DNA from: Cloeon dipterum
Taxonomy: Eukaryota > Arthropoda > Insecta > Ephemeroptera > Baetidae
Assembly (NCBI RefSeq): GCF_949628265.1
Contig: NC_088788.1
Coordinates: forward strand, 15,066,001 to 15,130,000
DNA length: 64,000 bases
Reading direction: 5' to 3'
Positions 36,864-48,332 of the stretch are shown piece after piece (positions within the stretch are counted from its first letter, which is position 1; the number at the start of each line of letters is the position of its first letter). A program made the position numbers and the translations under genes. The notes below the pieces were generated by a model that was given only the letters and a program-made list of their open reading frames with translations, was not told the DNA's origin and ran no database searches.

Positions 36864-39648
36864 ATATAACATAACACGCGCAGTTCTGTGTGGTGTTGCA
36901 GCAGACGGGAATTAACGCGGAACTCATCCCCTCGGCCCATTTCCAAGGGTTCAGCGAATTTTTCCTTGCACAAAAGATTTGAATACAATTTTGTACATTA
37001 AATCGATCCTGTATGTTGGAGACAATGCGGTTTAACTCTATTCCTTTTTTGTATTTGTGCTTGCAATCTAAATGAGCTTTGGATTTTTTTTTCGTTTTTT
37101 CCCTGATATCGAGCCGCATGAATAGTTTTGGTCAATTTTCAAATTGCACACCCTAAACTTACTCTCAACCTTCTCTCTAACGCAGTATTGCTGTCTTTAA
37201 AATATGGAACTAAAATATAATTAAATGTTAAAGCTTAATGGATAAAAATTAAATGTCTGTTTAAAGCGTCTTCACACACACACTTTCAAACTATCACGTA
37301 ACCGTCAAACATTAACAAGAAACGAAAAAATGTGAAATGGCAAAGTTGATTTGTTGAATGGGAACTTTCAACAGGCTGTTTGTTGATTATGAATTGTAGT
37401 AAATATTCTCTAGCCTATCGCTAAAGTGTCTATTGTAAAGTTCAGAAAAAGTACCTGGTGTCGAAAATCTTGAAACAACACACAATTCACATAAGAAATC
37501 TGTATAAAAATACGAAAAATGCTATGTATAGTCTTTAAAAAACTTACTTTTCCTCAATCAAAATTATTATTTTCTTTTCATGGTATCCAAAGTGTGTATG
37601 TACAATAGCGTTTACACAGGTAACATAATATTTCTGTGTTTTATAAATGTAGTCGCGTTCCAAAATTGGCTGGCGAAGTTTATTTTGTACTAGATGAAAA
37701 TTTTGGGTCTGTCTCCTAGTCGGGGACGTTCAAAGCTTTAAGGAAGGTCACAAATCACAACCGAAGAGCTTACCCGCGATTTAAAACACGTAACTCGACC
37801 CTCGGAATCATCACAAAAACAGCAGAATATGAATTAATTGCTCAGAGAATATGTAACAAAACGACAGTGAAAATTATTTTGGAATACGACGGTTAAATGA
37901 GAAGAAATACGTGGTGTGTCCATGAAAATTTAAGAGAAAAAATTGTACGTGAATAACCGCAAAATTACGTGGAAATCTGTGTTTGATCGATTTCTTTTGT
38001 CAATATTCACTGGTTAGGACAAACTCAGGATGTGCTTTGCCAAAGTAGATCAATTCGCGACGACGCCCAGAGGGTCTGCCAGTACGACCGGGCGTTGCAA
38101 CCAGGACCGTATTGTCTGAATTTCGCAAACCATCCCGGCGGATCGGTTTGGCTAGTTCGGACAACAGTCGGCCCGTTCAAAAGTTAGCTGTGTGTGTTAG
38201 CGCTGTTATTTAACTTGTAACGAGAGCGAAATTTCGATTGGCGCCTGCTGATTTCCTAGGCATGCAACCCGGTGAGCTTGCAAGGCACGCCGGTTGTAAA
38301 ATCATACTGCAATTTTGTCGATTTTTATTTCAGAGAGGAACTCTAGGTGCGTAGTTTGGCATTGAGTTCGAGATTGGTTTGCTCTATTCTGGAGCGATCG
38401 TCACGTTGAGTTTGAGATTAACGTTACAGAAAGCGTAGCCTTCTAAAATGAGACGCACAAAACTATAATCATTCGCTCAGAAGGCCTCGTCATCAATTCT
38501 AATTTATCACACACTCCTCACACATTCTTTCTTTTGGAGATGATCACGAATTTTTGTAGCAAATCTCATTTGATTTCATAGCTCTTCATAGTTTCTATTG
38601 AAAAGTCTGTTTAATAATAATGCTACCTGAGAAATATTTAAATCTTTTGAGAAATCCTTAACAATCCTCTGTCTTTAGCAACACTAAACCAAGCACAATT
38701 TTTCCCAAAGCTATAAACTTAAATCCACTGGAGTATTGAATATTTATGGACCAACTTAAATGTATCTTGAAACCAAATCAAGCAACTTAACCCACTCCTT
38801 TTATTGAGAATGCACTGAATTACTTGGTCTCTCGCTGCCTTTATGAGATGTACTGGCAATTTTGTCTCAATTAATTTAATTGATATATAATGTTTAAATT
38901 ATGCTTCCAGCGCCACGAAATATTCAATTTGTTCTTGCATTTACTTAAATTTAGATCTGGCATAGTGCGGAACAACTCGTTAGGCTGCATGGATTTAAGT
39001 AGGCACACTTATTACGGCACCTAGGAATGAATAGGAAAATTCAAGGAGTTTTGATTATAACATAGTAGGAAAAATATACACGTCTTATTCAAGTGAAATT
39101 TCTTCAGGCCGACTCCTGGGCTGCTTTTTCTAGAAGCTTCAATTTCATTCGCGGAAACGTGCCAAAAAGGTTTCTATTTCTTGCGTTGTAGAGAGTTTGC
39201 TTTGTTTGAACATTTTTTGTACTTGTAACATTTTGAGACGATTTTAATTGTGCTCTCTAGGATGTCGTGGCAAATTTTTATAAGTGGCGTGTGAAAAGTG
39301 CATTGCGTATGTTGCCAATAAAATGTTTTTAATTCAGTGCATAAGCTATTCCTAATCCATAACGTACACTTGAGAAGATCTATATATTATTATATATTGA
39401 TATTGTAATACTTTCATGGGAATAAAAATGGTTAAAGATTGTTTAATTGTTTTAATTATTTTCCGAAATGACCTGAATAAAACATAATGTCTTCATTTAA
39501 ATGGGATTTTTATTTTTTCAAGAATAGAACCAAAGAAAATATGATTGTACTTATATCAAACGTGTCTACAAACAGCATTTTGCAAATTCAGACATTAAAA
39601 ATGATTGAGTACAGTGGAATGTTTGGTTGTGCTAAGCATATAATTCGA
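36864..39648. other. Convergent intergenic region between gene B and WDR81
   Basis: Mostly AT-rich and non-coding. A GC-richer patch at about 38,040-38,400 ends one block in CAACCCG|GTGAGC (donor-like, about 38,271). It is followed by an acceptor-like TTTTTATTTCAG near 38,333, so a non-coding transcript is possible but unproven. TTTATT at 39,509-39,514 is a candidate poly(A) signal for WDR81 on the minus strand, about 140 nt beyond its stop. Confidence 0.45.
39509..39514 (-). terminator. Candidate poly(A) signal of WDR81
   Basis: AATAAA on the minus strand about 135-140 nt after the WDR81 stop codon. Confidence 0.5.
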
Positions 39649-42600
39649 CTAGCATAGAAGACTGATGTGCCCCGCATCCGAGCCGAGCAGCAAAAGCCTG
39701 TTCAGGGGCAGAACCGCAAGGGCGGTAAGGACTCCTTTGAAGGTGTCACTGCGCAGTCTATTTGACGAAAAGGAGGCCTGCTCGCCAACGGCAGTGTGAA
39801 CGCCAATTCGGTTGGCGGTTGTGCCCGAAATGAGTTCCATATTGTACGCATTCAGACAGTGGACAGGCTCGGTCTGACCTTTCAGCACGCACCTGAGGCT
39901 GCCGTTTTCCGAGCTCCAAGCTGCCACCGTCTGGTCCAGAGAGGAGCTGACCACGGTCGATCCAGGGAAAGCGGCTAGTTGAAGCACTTCCCCCTCGTGA
40001 CCCTTCCACGAGGCCAGAATCATGCCGGTGCGGATGTCAAGCAGCGACAAGTGACCTGAGGACTGTCCGACAGCAATCGTGTGGCCGTTACTGCAGACGG
40101 AAATGCACCGAATCAGCCCGCCAGCAGCGTTCGCTACCTGGAGCAAATAAATAGATTCATAGAGTATTGAGAATATTTTTCCAGTTAAGTTAATTAAAAA
40201 AATAGTCATTTAAAAAATTCAATTTTTCAGTGATTGCACGGTCATTCATACTTACGTGGAGCTGTTTTTTTTTTCAAGCAATTAAATACCAGAAAACTCG
40301 TTTTTTGTACTTTGGTTAAATGAAAAGCAAATAGGAACAATGATTAATAACTTGTCATACATTGAAGTGATACTTATTTAGTTAACAAAATAATTGTCTG
40401 GTCTGAATTTTAAATAATTGAAAATTGTCTATGAGAAATACAATTAATATACCACGCATACCACAAAACAAAACTTTACAAGGGGACTCTGGATTACGTA
40501 ACTGGAAAACAATGCTCGATTGAAAACTTTGGACTGGTGGTCCATGTAAACAGCACAAAAGTGAACACATTTAAGGAAAAGCTTTGCGTGTCGGAGCGGA
40601 TAGAATGCAGGGTTCCCTAGTTAATTTGCATTGTCTAAAGTAAATTTTCTCATAAGCTTATCCATCAATAACCCTGATTTTTGACAAGTAAAAAGGGCAA
40701 TTGCAAATTAAAACAATAAACTTTCAAGTGTTTTTCAAATTTTGATTAATAAAATATTTCAAGCTGTCATCATTAAATGACTTTCTTACAACACACAGAT
40801 TTTAGAAATATTTTCCAACTAACCTTCATCTCAATGACATATTCAGCAGTCCTGACATCGATGACCTTCAAGGTCGCGTCAGTGGTTGCGGCCAAAACAG
40901 AGCAGCTTGGCGCAGGCATTGCGTGAAGCACGTTGACGGGCGCGTTGCTCACGCGGCTCGCTCCATCGAGTATCGCGACGGTCGCCCCCATGAAAGGGTC
41001 CCAAAGGTGCACAACCGAGTCGCACGAGGCCACTAACCCAACGGGCTCAACATAGGCGATGGCCAACACCGACTTGCGGTGATGGTTGTAAGACCACCTG
41101 CAGGTGGAGGCGGTGGTGCCGTCGCCCTGGCTTCGCAGGGACCACAGTTTCACGCTCTTGTCGCGGCTGCCACTGATGAAACTGTTCTCGTTGTCCAGCA
41201 CCAGCAGGGCGCGTACGCTGTGCGAGTGTCCCGTGAACTGCTGCAGTTTTATCTGCTTGAAGTTGAACTTGTTGTCCTTGTCCGAGCGGCCGATTTCGTG
41301 GTCCCAGTAGGCGAGCCAGTTGCCCCGCAGGTGCCGGCTGGTGTTCTCCATCCGCTTGCTGATAATATTGGACACCTCGTCCAAGTTCTTGAAGCCCGGG
41401 CTTGGAAGGGTCGAGGGAATGTCTGGCCGCTGCAGCTCGATTCGGTTGCCGATCACAGACACGTTAGTGCCAAAACTGCTAGAGGTGCCAATCAGATTCT
41501 CCTCGGGAGGCAGCAGGTCGGAGAGGTACACCAGGCTTCCAGCGCCTTGGCACTGATTCAGACGGGGTGTCATCTGCTCATACTGGTAGCAGAGATCACG
41601 CACCAACGACTCGTTTTTCAATATCTTTTCCATTAAGGTTTCGCCAAGGAGCCGGTAAAACGGAATGTAAATACAGTGCGCAAGTTTTTCATTGAACACG
41701 GCTTTGATTTCGTGCAAGGCTTTCATGCGGAACTCATTTGCTGCCTCTTGAATGGGGGCTGGCGGTGAAAAAGAGTCAATTGATTCGTATACCATGACCT
41801 GGAATGGAAAAATATTTAATATGGTCAGAGCTTTCATATTTAGCCATCAAAGGAAGAATATTGACGCAAATATCCTTAAAAAAATCTTATTGAGCACAGA
41901 AAATATTAAGGTACAGCATGGGATACTGAAATATATTTTGAATACCCTAAGAAAAAAAACGACGTTAAATTTACCATCAGAAATGCGAAGGGATAAAAAA
42001 AAATGATTTTTAGACCCCATAACAAATGGGCTAGAAAAATATCACCAGCACCGTCAAGAATAGAAAATATTGCAGTGACTGCGATTTGCTAAAGAAACTG
42101 CACTAGTGTTGCAATTTGACAAGTTAAAATACACAATAGTTTGTCTTACCTGTGAAATTTGTAAAGGAGAGCCCTTCAGCAATTCTCCATTATCTCTTCG
42201 CACCTCCAAAAAGCCACTTTCAGCGTCAATCATGTCGTAGGCCTTGTCAAACGCAAGAAAATATCTTTGGAGAGTGACTGAGAGGTGTACTCTAGTCATG
42301 TCGGAGCCAATTCTCATGGCAATCATGTAGAGAGCCTCCAGAAGTTTGTAGGCCAAAGCCCGTCTGGCGGTGATCCCACTTGGAAACGGCGCGCGGGACG
42401 TGGCCACCAATCTAACGGCAGGGTGCAAAATGTTCTTGAGGATATCCGAAATCTGCTCCATTAGGGTCGCATCTGACAGGTAAGGAACAATGCTGCACAT
42501 CAGGCAAAGACAGCCAATCAAGCCTGCCTCCATATTCAATGTGAGTTTCCTTTTGCAGAGAGCAATCAACTCAGTCATATGTCCAAAATACTGAACAACC

Positions 42601-45600
42601 ACCAGCTGCTCTCCATAGATTGCTGCAAAATGAAGGGATAGTTATATTTTTCTTCAACCTGTAAAAAATTTGAAACATTACCAGCAATTTCAGCCAAGCA
42701 AGATAAAACTCGAGCAGAGTTTACATCGCCTACCAGCTTCATTCCAGGGATTGCTACAGATCGCAAGGAGAATTTAATAGTAGTTTGAAAGATTGATGTT
42801 CAATTATTAGTAAATATTGTTTTACCTTGGCAGCAGGACTCAGAGGACTCTTGGCCTTTGCTGGGAGCCAAGCTGGACTCGCCCAGGTAACAAAGAGACA
42901 GCATCCTAAGCAGGTTTCTCGACAAATGGCGAGCTGTCAACACTGGTCCCAATCTGTGTGCCAACCAAAGCAAAGATTCTGCGCTCTCCTCAGATACAGG
43001 AAATTCGGTGGCCGTGTTCGGTCTGCGCGGTGGACGCCATTCAGTTTGAACCGGAGTGGCAGCCGCCGCTTCTTCAGGCTCCAAATTTGGAGTAGCGGTC
43101 TTTGGCTCCTCTATATCTCCACTCTGGGCTACTCCTTCAGGCTCTTGATCCATGTCAATTTCTAACTGAGCCATCAGATCAAGGGCCACAGCTGGAGATG
43201 TGACTGAGTTAGCAGGGTCATTTTCATCACCCTCATTCTCAAGAACGAACACCTCTGAAAATTAACTTATTAGTTGTTAACTAGCTTGAGATTAGAAACA
43301 AATACCAGGTTCATTCTCAACGTCTGATCCTTCCTCCTTTTTACCAGGCACTATTTCTTGCTCAGTTATCACTTTATCAGAGTCTGCCGATGAGTCTTCG
43401 TCCAATGGCGACAATATTCCAGCTTCGTTGTCGCAGAGATTGAAGTTTTCCACCACGTTCAGTGTGTCTGATTTTCTCCGTTCCGCTTCAAGGGTAGGAG
43501 TCTTGCACTGCTGATCTTTGTAGCCACCGACCGCCTCGACTAAGGATTTGATGAAGTTGTTGATAAATGCCCTCAGGCCAAATCTGACCATCAGCTTCAG
43601 GAGGAAACTCCTGTGATACAGCTTTGCTCTGGTCGCTCCGCCACTGTCCATCAAGTCGGATATCGGGTCCAAGAGTTCTTTTGCAGCCCTATTCGGACCG
43701 AGGGCTTTGGCCAATGGATCGAAAAGTCTCCAGGCAGCGTTGGTGGCCGATTCGCTTTTCAGAAGGCGTACAACGTGAGGAACCAGCAAGTCCAGACCGT
43801 CCTCGTCCATCTTGGGAAGCAGACTGGGTAGTCCTGAATTAAGAATGTTGACTTGGAGCTCAGAAGTTTCATCGGAGCTCCTTTCCAAGTTGTGAATCTC
43901 CGCTAACAATTTGTAAAGTGGTCCAAAATATTCTGGAAATGGTATAACTGAAGAAAGCAATGGCTGCAGCAGCTGATGCGCGGACGGGGGTGGAAGACCC
44001 ATAGGAGAAATTGGTTGGTAGAAATCTGGACTGTGACTAGAAATTTTTCTGCCGCTTTCGTCTAACTCCAGAAGCACACAGGTAACTTTCTTCACTGCGC
44101 AAGGCAAATCCCTCCACTCTTTTTCCACCACTTTCAAACACCTCTCTAGTCTGGCTGCAAAGTCATAATGCACCAGATCTGCTGCTCTCAACTTGGAGGA
44201 CAAATAAATCTCCACAATTAAGCAACCAAGAGTTTGCATCTCCTTAACCCTGGATTCAGCTATTGCTTTCTTGTAATGGGAAGACAACTGACGCTGACCA
44301 TAGTTATCAGCTCTTGGCATTTCATGAAGAACTTCTAATGAAAAATTGGAGAGGTTCTCAACTGCTTGCAGGCTGGAAACAATCCCATAATCCTTGGGCA
44401 AGTGGATAGCTTTTACAGCATCCTCAGCCGAGACAGTGTATTTAATTTTAGGCAATGTTTTGGGGCCTTCCAGAGGGTGAGATTCTTCTCCAACTTGATC
44501 ACTCAGAGATTCGCTGGATTCATCAATTTTATCAGGAGTAGAAACAGCAGGAGACAGTATGCAGGGTAATGTGCTCTCTAGTCCTGTCATACAGAAAGAG
44601 TTAAAATTGAGTTAACAATTGAATTATTTTTATTACTCCTCTTGCTTGATGGGAAAGCAATCTTTGGTGCAATTTTATCCATGTAAGGATTGGGGGTCGT
44701 TCGGTGAGGATGTGGCTGGGTAAAGAGCTGAACGGCCCCACTCCCAGAGATGTTGGTGTGGTTGTCCACCAGGTAGAGACACACGTTTTTTGACTTGATG
44801 GCGGCTGATCCACTCAGTTTGTAGCCAAAAGTGAGATCGATCCAATGATGAAGTTTTTCACTGACGTACACACTTTCTAAAGCTTGTCGGTGCTTTTCAA
44901 TAAAGTGCTCTGGAGATGTGGCCCAAGATGGAATCTCCAAATCTGGAAGGTCTTCGTGAATTGACTGAAAAAGCAATTAATGTCAATCAAACTGGAGCAT
45001 TGGAATATTATATTTCCCAACCTTAAAAACATTGGGATTCGTGTAGAACTCTGGAATACACTCATCAGGAGTCCACTCTTGCATCCTTTGAATGGAGCTA
45101 GGATACTCAGCAGGCACCCAATTGGGTCTCACGTATTTGCAAAGAAGCGATTTTGGGGTTCTTCTAGCTAAGTAGACAAAATATGTAATCTCTGATAGGA
45201 AGTCTGACACGTGGTGAGGTATCTGAAAGTAAGTGTTGTACGTACCACATCATTTGTAAACCAACTCAATGACATTATTTAAAATAAAAATTTGTACAAC
45301 TATTTTTGAAAAACAGCACTACAGAATGTGTATTTAAACCAGAATTAGCGGCAAGAGTGAAAATTTGTTTTCTTTGTTTTTGTACCAGATTGCAGCAAAT
45401 TCAGCCTCATCTGCACTATTTAAACTACAAAAATATATACCGTGGATTTAACTTCAGGAAAATAACGAGTTACTAGTTGCAGAAAATGAATGCCAGGATT
45501 AATTCTATACATTATCATTGTCTTTTAAAATCTCCATGTCTATTATTTATTTTTCCTGATTAAGAAATAAGATCTCTGATGATTAGATAACATTAAGGTG

Positions 45601-47040
45601 TCTAGTATGTCCTGCCTGACCTCTGAAATGGTAACATACCTGTAATGGAGATGAATCACAATTTTGCAGTCCGGTAGCTGTCTCAAAAGTGAGATCCAAT
45701 TGGCGATCCCCTTTGTTCAGTCGGAATTTGGATTTGGTAAGATCTCGCCATCCTCCATGCGAGGAGGAAAAGTCTGTCACCCATGGCAGGACAAAATGGT
45801 GACTTGGATGACCAAATCTTCTTCCAGCAAGGCGATTCAGGGCTATCAGATAGTCAAAGTTGGACAACTGCCCTCGAACCCATAAATCCAAGAGTTTGCT
45901 CAGCGATGCATCTGGCTTCTTTTCACAGTGAACAGCCACATCTGAAATTTCCTCTGAAATGGATATTTTTAAAAAGAATTTTCAGTTTGTTGAGGAACTG
46001 ACCTGACAGCATTTCTTTGGGGTAAATCAAGTTTTCCTCCAGTTTTGGAACTACAGTGACCCATAAACTTGGAGTGATCAGCACATCATTCAAACTAATC
46101 CCTCCGAGAGCAACTCCTTTGTCATATGAATCTCTAAGCAGCTGCAGTATTTGGTATATGAGAAATAGTGACCTCGACCTTGCCAAGTTGAGTACAGCAG
46201 GGCTGAAGGTAACGCAGTCAAACAACGAATGTGGAATGTAATTTTGGAGAAGAAAGATGTGATCAGAGGTGAAGGCGGCACAGATGGCTGGCAGGCAGTT
46301 CGGATGAGTATTGTATCTGTCTTTGGGAGCGGTAAACACTTCTTGAGTATCAAGGTTTATCACCGGACAAGAGAATAATCGTTTGATAGCTTCCAGGATG
46401 ACTGCGCGCATTGAAACCAGCGGAACTTTTTGTGCGGATTTGGTATCTGGCAGACCTAAACCATTATTTTAGAAACTCAGTAAATTATTTTCAATTGTAG
46501 CATACATGAATATTTCTTGAACGCCTCTTTCCATGAGTTTTTATAGTTGGTGTCTGCAATGTAGTGCAGGAGTTGTGAGTATGTCAAATTAAGCGCATCC
46601 CAGGAAACCAAATTTGCTTGTCTCGGTCGAGGCAGAGGGTAAACATTTTCATCTGGTTCAAGTTGAAGAACCTTTAATTCAATTGATTAAACATTGTTTT
46701 CTATTTCAGATAAGAAGGTTGGGCGATTTACAGTAATTAATACAAGCTGCCAAGCTGGCTCAAAAGGCTCTCCTAGTTTCAAAAATAAATCCACTTCATA
46801 ATCAGTCAGTTTCTCATGATATTTGAATATGTCTGGGCGCCCCTTTTGCACAAGTGAACTGCAACAGTCATAAATTTTAAGGAGTAGAATTAAAATATTG
46901 TGAGACTTTTTTATATCAAACCTCAGCCAAGAGCGATGTACCACAGCAACTATTTGATTGTCATTTTTAGCAGCTTTGGTGTATCTCTCCGGGATGAACA
47001 AAAACTTTCTCAGCGATTGTTTCACGTCATCATTCTCCAT
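39649..47040 (-). CDS. WDR81: WD repeat-containing protein 81 (BEACH-WD40 endosomal/autophagy regulator)
   Basis: Twelve coding exons, in transcript order 47040-46732, 46671-46506, 46455-46003, 45953-45640, 45222-45022, 44964-44637, 44583-43306, 43254-42826, 42753-42682, 42622-42150, 41798-40824, 40137-39649. The frame stays open for 1828 aa; human WDR81 is about 1940. An N-terminal divergent region (1-310) is followed by the BEACH domain (about 330-565), with [36 protein letters not shown] and [13 protein letters not shown] long helical middle follows. The C-terminal WD40 repeats from about 1420 include [13 protein letters not shown]...[11 protein letters not shown]. Family knowledge: WDR81 acts with WDR91 to restrain class III PI3-kinase during early-to-late endosome conversion and takes part in clearance of ubiquitinated aggregates. 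An acceptor at 47,057-47,058 puts a 5'-UTR intron just before the ATG. It is head to head with COA8. Confidence 0.95.
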
Positions 47041-47056
47041 GGTCCCACCGATCAAT

Positions 47057-47482
47057 CTGCAAAAATAATCATACTAAGCAAATTTTTTTCGTGCTGTGGT
47101 TGTGGTAGCAAAACATATTATTTAAACAAAGGTGATCTGTCATTTATGATCATACTCTTCAAATTCATCGTTGGCGCCAGCGAGTAAACTCAATTTATCT
47201 TGCAGTCAGGGCAGTCATGTGTTTTGTTTCGGAATCGACGCAAACGCTGACACGAAATATCAATTCATTCATCCATGAAGAGAAACAAACTCGGAAATTT
47301 ATCAGCAAACTGGAGATGTTTCGAGTGGGGCGTCGCTTTTGTTTGAAACCGCGCCCCCACAGCTGGCTAGTGGCAGTGGCTCAGCTGGCTGTTCTGCCTG
47401 TTCTGACAACAATCTGAATAACAGTGCAGTGGTGTCCAGGGTCGCTGGTTGTATAGACATTTGCGTTTGGTGGATCGTTGCA
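47057..47482. promoter_or_regulatory. Shared WDR81/COA8 bidirectional promoter region
   Basis: Only 442 bp separate the two divergent ATGs. The interval must hold the WDR81 5'-UTR exon (its acceptor lies at 47,057-47,058), both start sites and the COA8 leader. The part at 47,310-47,480 is GC-richer. No TATA box stands out on either side, as usual for housekeeping promoters. Start sites cannot be placed from sequence alone. Confidence 0.5.
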
Positions 47483-48271
47483 ATGTATCGACTGCGGCAA
47501 ATTTCAATGAGAACGGCAGATTTGGTACGTTTTTTTTTAAAGAAAAATGTATAATTTTATGCAAATCCGTGTTATTTTTTTCCACTGCTACAGAATAATC
47601 TTTATTATTATGGAAGTTCATAATTCATTTTATATTTCATTAAAGATGAAACAAATTTCTCTTGAATATTTTATATAGAATTTTTAAGTCACTAGCTTAT
47701 GTTTAATTTATTTCAGAATCCCTCCTGCTCATTGTCAGCGTTGTTGAAACGAGCTGCCGCTACTGGTCCAAACTCTTCAAGTAAACATGCGGATGGCAGC
47801 AGCTTCGTTATACAAGCTGTTGGCGAGAAGGACATGGTTGGCCCCCCAGACAAAGTCTCAAACATTCGGCCCATCAGGTTTCACATACCAGCAAACGAGT
47901 CGCCAGTGGAAAAGGAATACAGGCTGACGAGACAGCAAGTTTTGCAGTGGAATCAAGATTTCTGGAGTAACCACAACACAAAGTTTATAAAAGTACGTGA
48001 TGAACTATCGAAAATGTTTTTTTTCGTTTACTAGCTTTGTACTTTTCAGGAGAGAAATGATTTTATTGAAAATGAGCAAAGGAAAAAGGGCAATAATGAT
48101 CCTCTGAGTGCAGATGAGATGTCTGTATTTTACAAGCGATTCCTCGACAACAACTGGCAAGTGCACGTCAAATACAACGCAGAATGGTACAAGAAAAATA
48201 TCGGTCTGATGCTGCAGTCTTTTAAAATACTCGTTTTGAAATCATTTGGCAGGCTCAATCGGTCATCGTAG
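47483..48271 (+). CDS. COA8: Cytochrome c oxidase assembly factor 8 (mitochondrial)
   Basis: Three exons, 47,483-47,524, 47,717-47,992 and 48,050-48,271, give 179 aa. Both introns fall between codons. The ATG is the first in frame. The first 30 or so residues are basic and hydroxylated with few acids (MYRLRQISMRTADL...), as in a mitochondrial presequence. Recognised family blocks are VGPPDKVSNIRPIRFHIP at about 64-81, NESPVEKEYR, WNQDFW, DEMSVFYKRFL and WYKKNI near the C-terminus. They match the COA8 (APOPT1) family in order and spacing; the human protein is about 206 aa. Family knowledge: COA8 is a matrix-facing factor needed for complex IV assembly and stabilised under oxidative stress. It shares a promoter interval with WDR81 and meets the ABC transporter tail to tail. 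Confidence 0.92.
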
Positions 48272-48272
48272 C

Positions 48273-48278
48273 AATAAA
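48273..48278 (+). terminator. COA8 poly(A) signal
   Basis: AATAAA begins 2 nt after the COA8 stop codon, giving a very short 3'-UTR. It is the only hexamer on this strand before the neighbouring gene. Confidence 0.65.
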
Positions 48279-48281
48279 ATG

Positions 48282-48287
48282 TTTATT
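48282..48287 (-). terminator. ABC transporter poly(A) signal
   Basis: TTTATT on the plus strand (AATAAA on the minus) about 45 nt beyond the transporter stop codon and only 4 nt from the COA8 signal. Cleavage downstream of it would place the transporter 3' end inside the COA8 coding exon. Confidence 0.6.
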
Positions 48288-48332
48288 TTTCTAGTTATAA
48301 AGCTTAAAAATATAGTTATTTCCTTTCAAAAT

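Noticed and set aside
41079..41636. 185-codon plus-strand frame
   Set aside because: It is antisense to a WDR81 exon whose frame carries clear WD40 repeats. No independent evidence of coding.
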